Source: Candidatus Sulfotelmatobacter sp. (GTDB lineage: Bacteria > Vulcanimicrobiota > Vulcanimicrobiia > Vulcanimicrobiales > Vulcanimicrobiaceae). Taken from it: a DNA stretch of 64,000 nt. Positions 17,861-26,668 of this stretch are shown here, in pieces. The stretch covers positions 1-64,000 of the forward strand of contig DATJRY010000017.1 in the NCBI GenBank assembly GCA_035504415.1, read 5' to 3'. The notes under the pieces are model-generated. The model did no database searches. It was not told the origin of the DNA and worked only from the letters and a program-made list of their open reading frames with translations. Position numbers and translations under genes: made by a program. The stretch's first letter is position 1. Every line of letters starts with the position of its first letter.

Positions 17861-18646
17861 TCAGGTGGCGTAACTGGGGTCGGTGCGGTCGAGGAGACGG
17901 CGCATTCCGCCCCAGGCCAGTCGCGCCACGGGTGCCGTGCCGCCGCTGCCGGCCTGGCGCCGCACGACCTGTTGCACCGCGTCGGTGGGCCAGTGCAGCG
18001 CTCCGCCGCCGGCGAGGACGGCGATCTGCGTCGCACAAGCGCGCTCGAAGAAGTACATCGTGAGGAAGGCTTCGGGGATCGACGGTCCGACCGTCAGCGT
18101 GCCGTGGTTGTGCAGCAGCATCGCGTTCTTGGTGCCGAGGTCGGCGACGAGGCGCGGGCGCTCGTCGTGGTCGAGCGCGATGCCTTCGTACTCGTGCGTC
18201 GCGATCTGTCCGTTGAGGATCATCGCGGTCTGGTTGATCGGCAGCAGGCCGCTCTCCTGACACGACACCGCGACCCCGGCGACGGTGTGCAGGTGCAGCA
18301 CGCACTGCGCATCCTCACGCGCGGCGTGGATGGCGCTATGGATGGTGAAGCCGGCCGGATTGACCGGGAAGTCGGTGTGCTCGACGACTTGTCCGTCGAG
18401 GTCGACCTTGACCAGACTCGACGCCGTGATCTCCGAGAAGAGCATCCCGTACGGGTTGATGAGGAAGCGGTGCTCGGCACCCGGCAGCCGCGCCGAGATG
18501 TGGGTGAAGATCAGGTCGTCCCAACCGAAGTGCGCGACCAGGCGGTACGCGGCGGCGAGGTCGACGCGGATCGCCCACTCCTCGGGGCTCCAGCGCGCGG
18601 GCGCGGCGCCGGTGGCGGCTGGGACGGGCGTGACGAGAGCGGTCAT
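17861..18646 (-). CDS. class II aldolase/adducin-family protein
   Basis: A 261-residue zinc-dependent aldolase/epimerase-fold protein. Zinc-ligand histidines are in CVLHLHTVAG and LHNHGTLTVG, and the family segments INPYGMLFSEITASSLVKVD and PINQTAMILNGQI are present. The relatives I recall cleave or epimerise sugar phosphates or act on small hydroxyacids, but many such paralogues have no known substrate. It is followed 39 bp upstream on the same strand by the aromatic-biosynthesis fusion gene, without clear functional connection. Confidence 0.85.
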   Translation of the reverse strand: MTALVTPVPAATGAAPARWSPEEWAIRVDLAAAYRLVAHFGWDDLIFTHISARLPGAEHRFLINPYGMLFSEITASSLVKVDLDGQVVEHTDFPVNPAGFTIHSAIHAAREDAQCVLHLHTVAGVAVSCQESGLLPINQTAMILNGQIATHEYEGIALDHDERPRLVADLGTKNAMLLHNHGTLTVGPSIPEAFLTMYFFERACATQIAVLAGGGALHWPTDAVQQVVRRQAGSGGTAPVARLAWGGMRRLLDRTDPSYAT

Positions 18647-18685
18647 CGCGATCCTCCTTGTGTGAAAATCCGCTTCGCCGGATGC

Positions 18686-20488
18686 CTAACCGGCCCCCAC
18701 CAAGCCGTCCTGAAGGAGCGGGATGGCGTCCAGCTCGCGCATGACGCGGGCGAAGTCGCCGAAGGTCAGCGCTTGGTCGGCATCGCTGCGCGCCTCGCTG
18801 GGGTTCGGGTGGACCTCGACCAGCAGCCCGTGCGCGCCGACGGCCTTCGCCGCGCGGCACAGCGGCCCGATCCAGCGCCGCACGCCGACGCCGTGCGAGG
18901 GGTCGATCATGACCGGCAGGTGGGTGCGCTCGCGCAGCACCGGCACCGCCGAGAGGTCGAGCGTGTTGCGGGTCGCCGTCTCGAAGGTGCGGATGCCGCG
19001 CTCGCACAGGATGACGTTGGGGTTGCCTTCGGCGAGGATGTACTCGGCGGCCGAGAGCAGCTCGTCGATCGTCGCCGCCATCCCGCGCTTGAGGAGCACC
19101 GGGCGCTCGGTGCGGCCGACCGCGCGCAACAGGTCGAAGTTCTGCATGTTGCGCGCACCGACTTGCAGCAGATCGACCGACTGCGCCATCCGCTCGACCT
19201 GGTCGATGCTCATCACCTCGCTGACGATCGGCAGGCCGACCGAACGGCCCGCCTCCGCCAGCAGCGCGACGCCTTCGAAGCCCAGCCCTTGGAACGCGTA
19301 CGGCGAGGTGCGCGGCTTGAACGCGCCGCCGCGCAGCATCACCGCCCCGGCGGCGGCGACGGCCTCGGCCGTCGCCAGCACCTGTTCGCGCGATTCGACG
19401 CTGCACGGGCCGCCGACGACCACGAAGTGTCCGTCGCCGACGATGACGTCGCCGACCACGACGCGCGAGCGGCCGTTGAGATCGCGGCGCATCACCTTCG
19501 GTGTCGAGGACTTGGCCGGCGGCGCCGGCGCGACCGGCGGCGTCGTGTCGACGACGACGGCCGGTGCGACGCGCACGCGCGGCGGGGCCGTCGCCGCGTC
19601 GTAGCTGCCGATGACGTGCAGCACCGAGGTCACGCCACGCAGCGCGCGCAGCGCGGCGTCGAAGCGCGGTTCGCGCGCGTCGCCGTCGACGTCGGCGTAG
19701 AACGAGTATTGGTGCGTCGCGCCCAGCCGCGACTTGGAGTCGAGCTTCGAGCAGTTCAGCCCGTGATCGCCCAGCACCGAGAGCACGCGACCCAGCGCGC
19801 CCGGCTCGTCGGCGACGCCGAACACGATCGAGGTCTTGCGATTGGTGAAGTGTTCGGCCGGTTCGAAGTCGGCTGCCGGCCCACGTGCGTTGCGGGCACG
19901 GAACAGGATGAAGCGGGTGAAGTTGTCGGGGTGGTCGGCGATCGTGCCCGCCAGCTCGATCAACCCGAAGCGCTGCGCGGCGGCGGCCGAGGCGATCGCG
20001 CCGCGGGCCGGATCGGCGGCCGCGGCGACGTCGCGCGCGGCCAGGCCCGTGTCGGGCACCGGGATCCGGCGCACGTCGGGCAGGGTGGCGAGAAAGCGGC
20101 CGCACTCGGCCAGCACCACCGGATGCGAGTCGATCTCGCGCAGGCCGTCCAGCGTCGCGCCGGGCACCCCGAGCAGCTTGTGATCCATCCGCCAGGTGAT
20201 CTCGGCGAGCAGGTCCAGCTCGTATTCGGCCAGGACGTCGTAGCCTTCGCGGATCGTCCCGGCGATCGCGTTGTCGACCGGCAGCAGACCGACGTCGGCG
20301 CGGCCGGAGAGCACGGCGTGGGCGACGCCGCGGTACGTCGGCTGCCCCTGCGGGGTGAACGTGACGCCGCGCCGGCCGGCGTAGCTTTCGAGCACCGCGT
20401 GCGAGTACGAGCCCTCGATCCCTTCGAAGGCCGCGCTCATCGTCAGGTTCGGGGTGCCGGTCGGATCGGGCAGCGTCTGGGCGTCCAT
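18686..20488 (-). CDS. prephenate dehydratase-ACT-DAHP synthase fusion
   Basis: A 600-residue protein joining the last-but-one step of phenylalanine synthesis to the first step of the shikimate pathway. Residues about 20-200 are prephenate dehydratase ([28 protein letters not shown], and the catalytic TRF in DNFTRFILF). An ACT domain spans about 215-290 ([26 protein letters not shown]). A Pro/Ala/Val-rich linker follows (about 300-330). A type I-beta DAHP synthase occupies about 335-595 ([52 protein letters not shown]). The central ACT domain could let phenylalanine inhibit both activities. Upstream lies an aromatic leader peptide and terminator, so the gene appears to be attenuated. Confidence 0.93.
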   Translation of the reverse strand: MDAQTLPDPTGTPNLTMSAAFEGIEGSYSHAVLESYAGRRGVTFTPQGQPTYRGVAHAVLSGRADVGLLPVDNAIAGTIREGYDVLAEYELDLLAEITWRMDHKLLGVPGATLDGLREIDSHPVVLAECGRFLATLPDVRRIPVPDTGLAARDVAAAADPARGAIASAAAAQRFGLIELAGTIADHPDNFTRFILFRARNARGPAADFEPAEHFTNRKTSIVFGVADEPGALGRVLSVLGDHGLNCSKLDSKSRLGATHQYSFYADVDGDAREPRFDAALRALRGVTSVLHVIGSYDAATAPPRVRVAPAVVVDTTPPVAPAPPAKSSTPKVMRRDLNGRSRVVVGDVIVGDGHFVVVGGPCSVESREQVLATAEAVAAAGAVMLRGGAFKPRTSPYAFQGLGFEGVALLAEAGRSVGLPIVSEVMSIDQVERMAQSVDLLQVGARNMQNFDLLRAVGRTERPVLLKRGMAATIDELLSAAEYILAEGNPNVILCERGIRTFETATRNTLDLSAVPVLRERTHLPVMIDPSHGVGVRRWIGPLCRAAKAVGAHGLLVEVHPNPSEARSDADQALTFGDFARVMRELDAIPLLQDGLVGAG

Positions 20489-20500
20489 CGTGATCTCCGG

Positions 20501-20532
20501 AAAAAAGAGCCCCTCGCGTCGGCGAGGGGCTC
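20501..20532 (-). terminator. intrinsic terminator of the aromatic attenuator
   Basis: On the minus strand an 11-bp stem (GAGCCCCTCGC pairing with GCGAGGGGCTC; arms 20522-20532 and 20507-20517) with a four-base loop is followed at once by six T residues (20501-20506). It lies 12 bp before the start codon of the PheA-AroF fusion and after the aromatic leader peptide, the position of an attenuator terminator rather than a gene end. Confidence 0.88.
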
Positions 20533-20560
20533 TGTTAGTGCGGGTCCGTCGGGACTCGGG

Positions 20561-20632
20561 CTACACAGGCTCTCCGCGCCGCGGCGCTTGCCGAGCGTAA
20601 AAGTACCAGTAGCCGAAGGTCCGGGCGGTCAT
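20561..20632 (-). CDS. aromatic-rich leader peptide (attenuator)
   Basis: A 23-codon open frame, ATG 20632 to TAG 20561, not previously called because of its size. Residues 6-12 read FGYWYFY: two Phe, three Tyr and one Trp in seven codons, very unlikely by chance in this GC-rich genome because these are AT-leaning codons. A CGGAG element lies about four bases before the ATG. About 28 bp after its stop comes the intrinsic terminator, then the PheA-AroF fusion gene. This is the classic layout of transcription attenuation by ribosome stalling at scarce charged tRNA-Phe/Tyr/Trp. The alternative antiterminator pairing was not established. Confidence 0.82.
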   Translation of the reverse strand: MTARTFGYWYFYARQAPRRGEPV

Positions 20633-20641
20633 GTACTCCGT

Positions 20642-20670
20642 TTCCTATCACGGGCACGGGAACGCGTCAA
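20642..20670 (-). promoter_or_regulatory. candidate promoter for the attenuated aromatic gene
   Basis: On the minus strand TTGACG (20665-20670) is followed, after 17 bp, by TAGGAA (20642-20647), a good -35 with a weak -10. Transcription would start only a few bases before the leader peptide ATG, so the leader mRNA might be nearly leaderless. Confidence is limited by the -10. Confidence 0.35.
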
Positions 20671-20763
20671 TGGGGCCGGGATGAAAGCCGGCTTACCGAC
20701 CGACGGCGTCCCGGCTGGTACGATTGCAGCCGAACCGGCTCGGCGCCGGTCGTGGGAGGAGCC

Positions 20764-21435
20764 ATGATCTCGATGCACTGGTCCCATCGCTGGGTCCTCG
20801 GCGCGGCACTGGCCGCGCTGCTCGCCCTGGGCGGGCGCGCCTTCCTCACGCCGGCCGCCGCCGACGCGCCCCCGCCGGCCGGCACCGAGCGGGCGGTCTT
20901 CGCGGGCGGCTGCTTCTGGGGGATGGAGCTGGTCTTCGACAACGTCCGCGGCGTCGTGCGGGCGACCCCGGGATTCGCCGGCGGCAGCGCCGCCACCGCG
21001 CACTACGAGATCGTCAGCACCGGCACGACCCACCACGCGGAGTCGGTCGAGGTCGTCTACGACCCGCGCGTCGTCTCGTACCAGCAGCTGCTGCAGGTCT
21101 ACTTCCGGGTCGCGCACGACCCGACCGAGCTCGACCGCCAAGGCCCCGACGAGGGGACCCAGTACCGCTCGACGGTCTTCTACGCCAACGACGCGCAGCG
21201 CGCGCAGGCCCAGGCGGCGATCGCGCAGCTGACCGCGCAGCACGTCTTCCCGGCACCGGTCGTCACCACGCTCGAGCCGCTGCACGGCTTCTATCCGGCC
21301 GAAGCCTACCATCTGCACTACGCGGTGCGCCACCCCGACGACCCGTACATCGTCGTCAACGACCTACCCAAGCTGGCGCACCTGCGCGCGGCCTACCCGC
21401 AGCTGACCAAGCCGCAGCAAGCCGCCATCCGCTAG
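20764..21435 (+). CDS. msrA: peptide methionine sulfoxide reductase A, exported
   Basis: A 223-residue MsrA that reduces methionine-S-sulfoxide in proteins. The catalytic Cys is residue 50 in AGGCFWGME, with family segments GFAGGS, HAESVEVVYDP and LLQVYFRVAHDPTELDRQGPDEGTQYRS, and the C-terminal EAYHLHY. A hydrophobic N-terminal segment (VLGAALAALLALGG) before the catalytic domain suggests export or membrane anchoring. ATG 20764 follows GGGAGGA; the in-frame start at 20752 lies within that ribosome-binding site. It is divergent from the aromatic attenuator. The B-type partner is encoded elsewhere in this window (41.8 kb), so the two are not an operon. Confidence 0.93.
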   Translation: MISMHWSHRWVLGAALAALLALGGRAFLTPAAADAPPPAGTERAVFAGGCFWGMELVFDNVRGVVRATPGFAGGSAATAHYEIVSTGTTHHAESVEVVYDPRVVSYQQLLQVYFRVAHDPTELDRQGPDEGTQYRSTVFYANDAQRAQAQAAIAQLTAQHVFPAPVVTTLEPLHGFYPAEAYHLHYAVRHPDDPYIVVNDLPKLAHLRAAYPQLTKPQQAAIR

Positions 21436-21559
21436 TCCGGCCGCGCGCCGCCACGCCCGGGCACCGGCCGGGACGCGGCTGTGGACGCGGTGGACAAAAC
21501 GGTGGGCGGCGCAGGTTTGAAAAACCGCCGGCGGCGGGCACTAGCGCCGCGCCCGCGGG

Positions 21560-22789
21560 TCAGAACAGGCGCGGGTGGCGGCCGCCGGCGATGATCTCCG
21601 CGCAAATGGCCCGCGCCCGATCGACCTGTTCGGGCGGGGCGTGGACGAACAGCTTGCGCCAGTAGGCCTTGCCGGACAGCTTGGCGATCAGGTCCGAGGC
21701 GGTGCGGGCGTCGACCACCCGGCCGGTCAGCCGGACCCGGACCGTCGGCGCGACCCCGGCCGTCCCCAGCGGCAGCCGGTGGAGGAGCTGCTCCTGCGAG
21801 TCGGCCCACACGTCCGCACCCCAGCGGTCCCGGAGGGCGCGCTCGCACTCTTCGAAGGCGTGCAGGTCGCGCTCGGCGTTGAACTCGGCCGCCAAGCCGT
21901 AGAAGGTCTCGCGCTCGCGCAGCGCCCGCGCGCTCTCGCCGGGCGCGTCGCGCAGCGCGTCGAGCACGCGGAAGTCGTCCCAGGCCAAGAACTCGTCGAT
22001 CGCGTCGAGCGCGCGCGGGTTGGGCCACAGCTCGCGCAGCACGTCGTTGAGCACGCGCTCGAACGCGCGCGTCGTGTGGTGGAAGTAGACGCTGGCGAAC
22101 ATCATGTAGCGCGCCAGCACGAACGACTCCAGCGCGACGACGCCGCGACCGTCGACGCCCAGCTCGCGGCTGCCCTCGATCTCCAGGATGCGCAGCGACG
22201 CCAGCAGCTGCGCGGCGTCGTACGTCCCGCCCGAGACGCCGGTGAAGTACGCGTCGCGCAACAGGTAGTCCATGCGGTCGGCGTCGAGGTTGGGTCCGCT
22301 GACCAGCTCGCGCAGCACGGCGTTCGTCGCCGGGTCGCCGACGATCAAGCCCAGCACCGCGCTCGGGTCGACGTCGAGCGCCGTCAGCGCGTCGGCGATC
22401 TCCCCGCGCTGCAGGATCGCTTGCGTGCGCAGCTCGTGCCGCACGCCGAGCACCGCTTCGCAGGCGTGCGAGAACGGCCCGTGTCCGACGTCGTGCAGCA
22501 GCAGGGCGGCGCGCAACAGGCGCCGCTGTTCGGCGATCTCGCGGGCGGAGTCGAAGGCCTCGGGCGAGTGCGCGCAGAGCGCGTCGAACGCGCGCGTCCC
22601 GGTCGCCAGCGCGCCGAGCGCGTGCGAGAAGCGCGAATGCTCGGCCGACGGGAACGCGAGATAGGCCAACCCCAACTGACGCAGTCGGCGCAAGCGTTGC
22701 ACGGTCGGCGTGTCGAGCAGAGCCACCTCGCCCGCGTCGAGGTCGATGAAGCCGTGGACCGGATCGTAGATGCGCTTGGGCCGCGCCAC
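21560..22789 (-). CDS. HD-domain phosphohydrolase, dNTPase/SAMHD1-like
   Basis: A 409-residue HD hydrolase related to deoxynucleotide triphosphohydrolases (YwfO/SAMHD1-type). Signatures are RIYDPVHGFIDLD, LRRLRQLGLAYLAFPSAEHSRFSHALG, the HD motif in LLLHDVGHGPFSHACE, and DADRMDYLLRDAYFTGV. It probably hydrolyses dNTPs or another phosphorylated nucleotide in the cytoplasm. GTG 22789 places VARPKRIYDP at the N-terminus, as usual for the family; the longer open frame upstream is antisense of dnaG. It is divergent from dnaG with a gap of about 67 bp, fitting a nucleotide-supply and replication neighbourhood. Confidence 0.9.
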   Translation of the reverse strand: MARPKRIYDPVHGFIDLDAGEVALLDTPTVQRLRRLRQLGLAYLAFPSAEHSRFSHALGALATGTRAFDALCAHSPEAFDSAREIAEQRRLLRAALLLHDVGHGPFSHACEAVLGVRHELRTQAILQRGEIADALTALDVDPSAVLGLIVGDPATNAVLRELVSGPNLDADRMDYLLRDAYFTGVSGGTYDAAQLLASLRILEIEGSRELGVDGRGVVALESFVLARYMMFASVYFHHTTRAFERVLNDVLRELWPNPRALDAIDEFLAWDDFRVLDALRDAPGESARALRERETFYGLAAEFNAERDLHAFEECERALRDRWGADVWADSQEQLLHRLPLGTAGVAPTVRVRLTGRVVDARTASDLIAKLSGKAYWRKLFVHAPPEQVDRARAICAEIIAGGRHPRLF

Positions 22790-22856
22790 GAGGGATCGAC
22801 TGCACCGCCGGCTGGGCCGGGACCTCCGACCGCGGGGGGCGAATCCAAACGCCGAC

Positions 22857-24623
22857 GTGCGTGTCGACGACGGAGTCAAGCGGGAGATCCTGGCGCGCAC
22901 CGACATCGGCGAGGTGATCGGGGCGTACGTCGCCCTGCGCAAGCGCGGCAACGATCTGGTCGGACTGTGCCCGTTCCACGGCGAGAAGACGCCCTCGTTC
23001 CACGTCCATCCCGACCGCGGTTTCTTCAAGTGCTTCGGCTGCGGCGTGGCCGGCGACGCGCTGACGTTCGTGCAGAAGCACGAGAACGTCGGCTTCCTCG
23101 ACGCGCTGCGCGTGCTCGGCAAGCGCGTCGGCGTCGAGCTGCAGGACGAGGACCCGCGCGCGGCGCGCGTTCGCAGCGAAAAAGAGGCGATCTACCACGC
23201 CAACGAGGTCGCGCGCGCGTGGTTCCACCGCATGCTGCTCGACCCGCGCGAAGGCGCGCCGGCCCGCGCCTACTGCGAGGGGCGCGGGATCAGCGCGGCC
23301 ACCATCGAGGCGTTCTCGCTCGGGTTCGCGCCCGACCGGTGGGACGGGCTGGTCGACGAGCTGCGCGCGAACGGCGTCGACCTCGCGCTGGCGGCGAAGG
23401 GCGGGCTGCTCAAGCCCAGCCAGCGCGGCGGCTGGTACGATTTCTACCGTGGCCGCCTGATGATCCCGACGCTGGCGACCACCGGCGAGACGATCGCCTT
23501 CGGCGGCCGCGCGCTGGGCGATCAGGAACCGAAATACCTCAACACGGCGACGACGCCGGTCTACACCAAGGGACGCCATCTGTTCGCGCTCAACGTGGCG
23601 CGGCGCGCCGCCGCGAAAGACGACGCGGCGATCGTGGTCGAGGGCTATCTCGACTGCATCGCGCTGCACCAGGCCGGCTTCGCCAACGCGGTCGCGGTAC
23701 TCGGCACCGCGTTCACCCCCGAGCAGGCGCGCGAGCTGCGCCGCGTCGCCGCGCGCGCGATCCTATGCTTCGACGCCGACGCCGCCGGTACGGAGGCGCT
23801 GCTCAAGTCGATCGACGTGTTGGCCGCCGAAGGCGTCACGCCGCTGGCGCTGCGGTTGCCCGACGCCAAGGATCCCGACGAGTTCGTGCGCCGCAACGGC
23901 GCCCCGGCGTTCGCGGCGCTGCTGGCCGCGCCGCTGACGGCGACGCAGATCAAGCTCGACGCCGAGATCGACCGCCGCGGGACGTCGATGGACCGCGGAA
24001 CGATGGCCCGCTGGGCGGAGGAGACGATCCGCCGCCTCACCCCGCAGGCCGAGTGGGACCGCCAGCGCGTCTATTTGGCCGGCCGGCTGGGGCTCGCGCC
24101 GGACGATCTGCGGCGCGCCCGCCTGATGATCAACCCGGCCCATTTCGTTCCCCGCTCCGACGGGGCGCGTGCCTCGCGCCACATCACGCCGGACATGATG
24201 GAGCGGCCGACCTTCGAGCGCGAGGTGCTGTGCATCGTGCTCGACGAGCCGACCCTGCTGGCCGAGTACGCCGAGCGGATCCCGGCCGAACGCTTCGATC
24301 AGCCGCATCTCCGCAGGATTTGGGAGACCCTGTGTGGGCACGCTCGCTCGCTCACGCAACCATCGGACGTGCACGCACTGTTGGCAGGTGATGAAGACGC
24401 GGCGGTGACGCTGGCGTCGGTCTCCGGGATCGTACAATTTGCCGATACCGAGGAGCGGCGCGCGAAATTGGACCGCGTCGTCGCGCGCTTTGCGCGTGAC
24501 GACGCCGAACGCCGCTACCGAGAGGTCGGTGCCCGGATCGATCGCCATTTCGAGGCGGGCGAGCCGGTGCCGACCGACCTCCGCGCCGAACACGCGGCGC
24601 TCGCCGCAGAACTGAAAGGATGA
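22857..24623 (+). CDS. dnaG: DNA primase
   Basis: A 588-residue replication primase that makes RNA primers at the fork. The N-terminal CHC2 zinc ribbon is intact (CPFHGEKTPSF...FFKCFGCGVAGD). The catalytic core shows YNTATTPVYTKGR-like spacing (LNTATTPVYTKGRHLFALN). The Toprim motifs are VVEGYLDCIALHQAG and ILCFDADAAGTEAL. A C-terminal helicase-binding-like region follows (RFDQPHLRRIWETL). GTG 22857 (VRVDDGVKREILARTDI) is chosen because the family starts just before this helix. rpoD follows 62 bp downstream, the dnaG-rpoD order of the macromolecular synthesis operon. Confidence 0.97.
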   Translation: MRVDDGVKREILARTDIGEVIGAYVALRKRGNDLVGLCPFHGEKTPSFHVHPDRGFFKCFGCGVAGDALTFVQKHENVGFLDALRVLGKRVGVELQDEDPRAARVRSEKEAIYHANEVARAWFHRMLLDPREGAPARAYCEGRGISAATIEAFSLGFAPDRWDGLVDELRANGVDLALAAKGGLLKPSQRGGWYDFYRGRLMIPTLATTGETIAFGGRALGDQEPKYLNTATTPVYTKGRHLFALNVARRAAAKDDAAIVVEGYLDCIALHQAGFANAVAVLGTAFTPEQARELRRVAARAILCFDADAAGTEALLKSIDVLAAEGVTPLALRLPDAKDPDEFVRRNGAPAFAALLAAPLTATQIKLDAEIDRRGTSMDRGTMARWAEETIRRLTPQAEWDRQRVYLAGRLGLAPDDLRRARLMINPAHFVPRSDGARASRHITPDMMERPTFEREVLCIVLDEPTLLAEYAERIPAERFDQPHLRRIWETLCGHARSLTQPSDVHALLAGDEDAAVTLASVSGIVQFADTEERRAKLDRVVARFARDDAERRYREVGARIDRHFEAGEPVPTDLRAEHAALAAELKG

Positions 24624-24685
24624 CCCCACCCGACGGAGACTGAATTCAAGTCGACCCGGATCGTAGAAAGGGGGTGAACACCAGC

Positions 24686-25852
24686 ATGGCCCGCACCAAG
24701 AAAACAGCCGCAGCCGCCGACGCGCCGGCGCCGTCCCTCGAAGAGCAGATCAAAAAGCTCCTCACCGCGGGGAAGAAGCGCGGCTCGCTGACGTACGAAG
24801 AGATCAACGCCGTCTTCGACAACGTCGAGGACGTCGCTCCCGAGCGCATGGACGACCTGCTCGAGGAGATCGCGTCGCTCGGCATCGAGATCGTCGAAGA
24901 GCAGGCGAAGGAAGACAAGCCGGCCGATCGCGACGAGCCCGAAGAGGTCGCGGTTGCCGCTGGTCTCGCCCTCGACGACCCCGTTCGCATGTATCTCAAG
25001 GAGATCGGGCGCGTCCCGCTCCTTTCGATGGACGACGAGCGGCGTTTGGCGATGGCGATCGAGGCCGGCGAGAACGAAGTCCTCAAGAACGGCACGGCCG
25101 ACAATCGCATCGTGCTCGACGGCGAAGAGGCGAAGCGCAAGCTGACCGAGGCCAACCTGCGCCTGGTCGTCTCGATCGCGAAGAAGTACGTCGGCCGCGG
25201 CATGCTCTTCCTGGACTTGATCCAGGAAGGCAATCTCGGTTTGATCCGCGCGGTGGAGAAGTTCGACTACCGCAAGGGCTACAAGTTCTCGACCTACGCG
25301 ACGTGGTGGATTCGCCAAGCGATCACGCGCGCGCTGGCCGATCAAGCGCGCACGATTCGCATCCCCGTGCACATGGTCGAGACGATCAACCGTCTCATCA
25401 AGATCAGCCGGCAGCTGCTGCAAGAGCTGGGCCGCGATCCGACGGTGGAAGAGATCGCCAACGAGATGGGGCTCACGCCCGAGAAGGTCCGCGAAGTCAT
25501 CAAGATCTCGCAGGAGCCGATCTCGCTCGAGACCCCGATCGGCGAAGAAGAAGACTCGCACCTGGGCGACTTCATCGAAGACCAGGAAGCGGTCGCGCCG
25601 GCCGAGGCCGCCAGCGTCATGCTGCTCAAAGAGAAGATGCAGGACGTCCTCAAGAACCTCACCGAGCGCGAGCGCAAGGTGCTGGTGCTGCGCTTCGGGC
25701 TCGAAGACGGCCACCAGCGCACGCTCGAGGAAGTCGGTCAGGAGTTCGGCGTCACCCGCGAACGCATCCGCCAGATCGAAGCCAAGGCGCTGCGCAAGCT
25801 GCGCCACCCCAGCCGCGGCAAAGCCCTCAAAGACTACTGGTCCAACGAGTAA
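24686..25852 (+). CDS. rpoD: primary RNA polymerase sigma factor
   Basis: A 388-residue group 1 sigma-70. A short region 1.1 (about residues 15-80) is followed by [21 protein letters not shown]. Regions 2.1-2.4 contain [29 protein letters not shown] and [20 protein letters not shown]. Region 3 has [14 protein letters not shown], and region 4.2 the [36 protein letters not shown] at 24674 is in frame, but GGGGGTGA (24671-24678) is an excellent Shine-Dalgarno for ATG 24686. Its length is like that of the shorter primary sigmas of Terrabacteria. It directs housekeeping transcription, so standard -35/-10 promoters are expected here. Confidence 0.97.
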   Translation: MARTKKTAAAADAPAPSLEEQIKKLLTAGKKRGSLTYEEINAVFDNVEDVAPERMDDLLEEIASLGIEIVEEQAKEDKPADRDEPEEVAVAAGLALDDPVRMYLKEIGRVPLLSMDDERRLAMAIEAGENEVLKNGTADNRIVLDGEEAKRKLTEANLRLVVSIAKKYVGRGMLFLDLIQEGNLGLIRAVEKFDYRKGYKFSTYATWWIRQAITRALADQARTIRIPVHMVETINRLIKISRQLLQELGRDPTVEEIANEMGLTPEKVREVIKISQEPISLETPIGEEEDSHLGDFIEDQEAVAPAEAASVMLLKEKMQDVLKNLTERERKVLVLRFGLEDGHQRTLEEVGQEFGVTRERIRQIEAKALRKLRHPSRGKALKDYWSNE

Positions 25853-25856
25853 CGGT

Positions 25857-25886
25857 CGGCCGCGCACCGCGCGGCCGCTTCGTTTT
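25857..25886 (+). terminator. rpoD intrinsic terminator
   Basis: A 9-bp perfect stem (CGGCCGCGC, 25857-25865, with GCGCGGCCG, 25869-25877), a three-base loop and a trailing CTTCGTTTT tract lie just after the rpoD stop. It also touches the end of the convergent minus-strand gene. Confidence 0.8.
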
Positions 25887-26668
25887 CAAGCGTCGGTCGG
25901 GCAGCCGAAACCGTCGTACTCGCCGCCGTGCTCGCGCGCAAAGGCCTGCCACCGCGCGACCTGCGGCGCGATCGCCGGAAAGGACGGGACGCTCTGCTGC
26001 ACGATCGTCAACAGCGCGCTGCGGAAGAGCGGCGCATCGAGCGTCGCGGTCAGCCCGTCGGCTTCGAGCGCGGCAAGCGCGGCCCGAGCGCGCTTCTTGT
26101 CGCGAAACAAAAGCGCGTGGTCGAACGGCCGCGGCTGCGTGACGTCGGCGACGTGGGAGCGTATGACGCCCAGGAGACGGCGGCTCGTCTCTTCCTGATC
26201 GATCTTCGGGTCGATGGGCGGCGGCAAGCCGAACGTTTTCGCGAGCGCCGCCTCGAACGTGCGAACGTCCGCAGGGATGTAACGCGGTGCGGTCGACCAT
26301 TCCCGTTGGTCGTCCGCTCCGTCAACAGGTGCTTTTTCAATCGCCGTCAAGCTGACGGGATCGAAGACGACGAACAGCGGGGAGCCGTCCTTCGCGGTGG
26401 TGGCAAAGCGCGGCGGCGGCTCGCGGACGATGTCCGCGGACGTCGATACGATCGGCCAGGAGCCGTCGCGCAACGCGTAGTCGTCGACGATCCAGAGCGC
26501 CTCGCCGGCCAGCTCCCATCCCTCTTGCGTCCACGGCGGCGAGAGCGTCGTGCAAAAGATGCGCTCGTGACTGCTCGACGCCTTGACGATTCCGATGATC
26601 TTGGCAGTGTCGAGGGGCACGATGAAGGTCGTGCCGACCGGGATCGGTGGACCGACGGGGAGTTGCAC
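25886..26668 (-). CDS. two-part protein with RraB-like C-terminal domain
   Basis: A 260-residue protein. The C-terminal third (DHALLFRDKKRARAALAAL, closing with REHGGEYDGFGCP) matches my memory of RraB/DUF695 proteins, which in enterobacteria inhibit RNase E. The N-terminal half (VGTTFIVPLDTAKIIGIV, WELAGEALWIVDDYALRDGSW) resembles the beta-rich Imm26-type fold found in polymorphic-toxin immunity proteins; this is a weak call. GTG 26668 overlaps the stop of the upstream gene by one base (TAGTG). It has no signal peptide, unlike its operon neighbours. RNA-decay control or immunity are possible roles; neither is shown. Confidence 0.5.
   Translation of the reverse strand: MQLPVGPPIPVGTTFIVPLDTAKIIGIVKASSSHERIFCTTLSPPWTQEGWELAGEALWIVDDYALRDGSWPIVSTSADIVREPPPRFATTAKDGSPLFVVFDPVSLTAIEKAPVDGADDQREWSTAPRYIPADVRTFEAALAKTFGLPPPIDPKIDQEETSRRLLGVIRSHVADVTQPRPFDHALLFRDKKRARAALAALEADGLTATLDAPLFRSALLTIVQQSVPSFPAIAPQVARWQAFAREHGGEYDGFGCPTDA

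Noticed and set aside
21436-21559. Terminator between msrA and the HD hydrolase gene
   Set aside because: Very GC-rich with several overlapping inverted repeats, but no single stable stem followed by a T tract.
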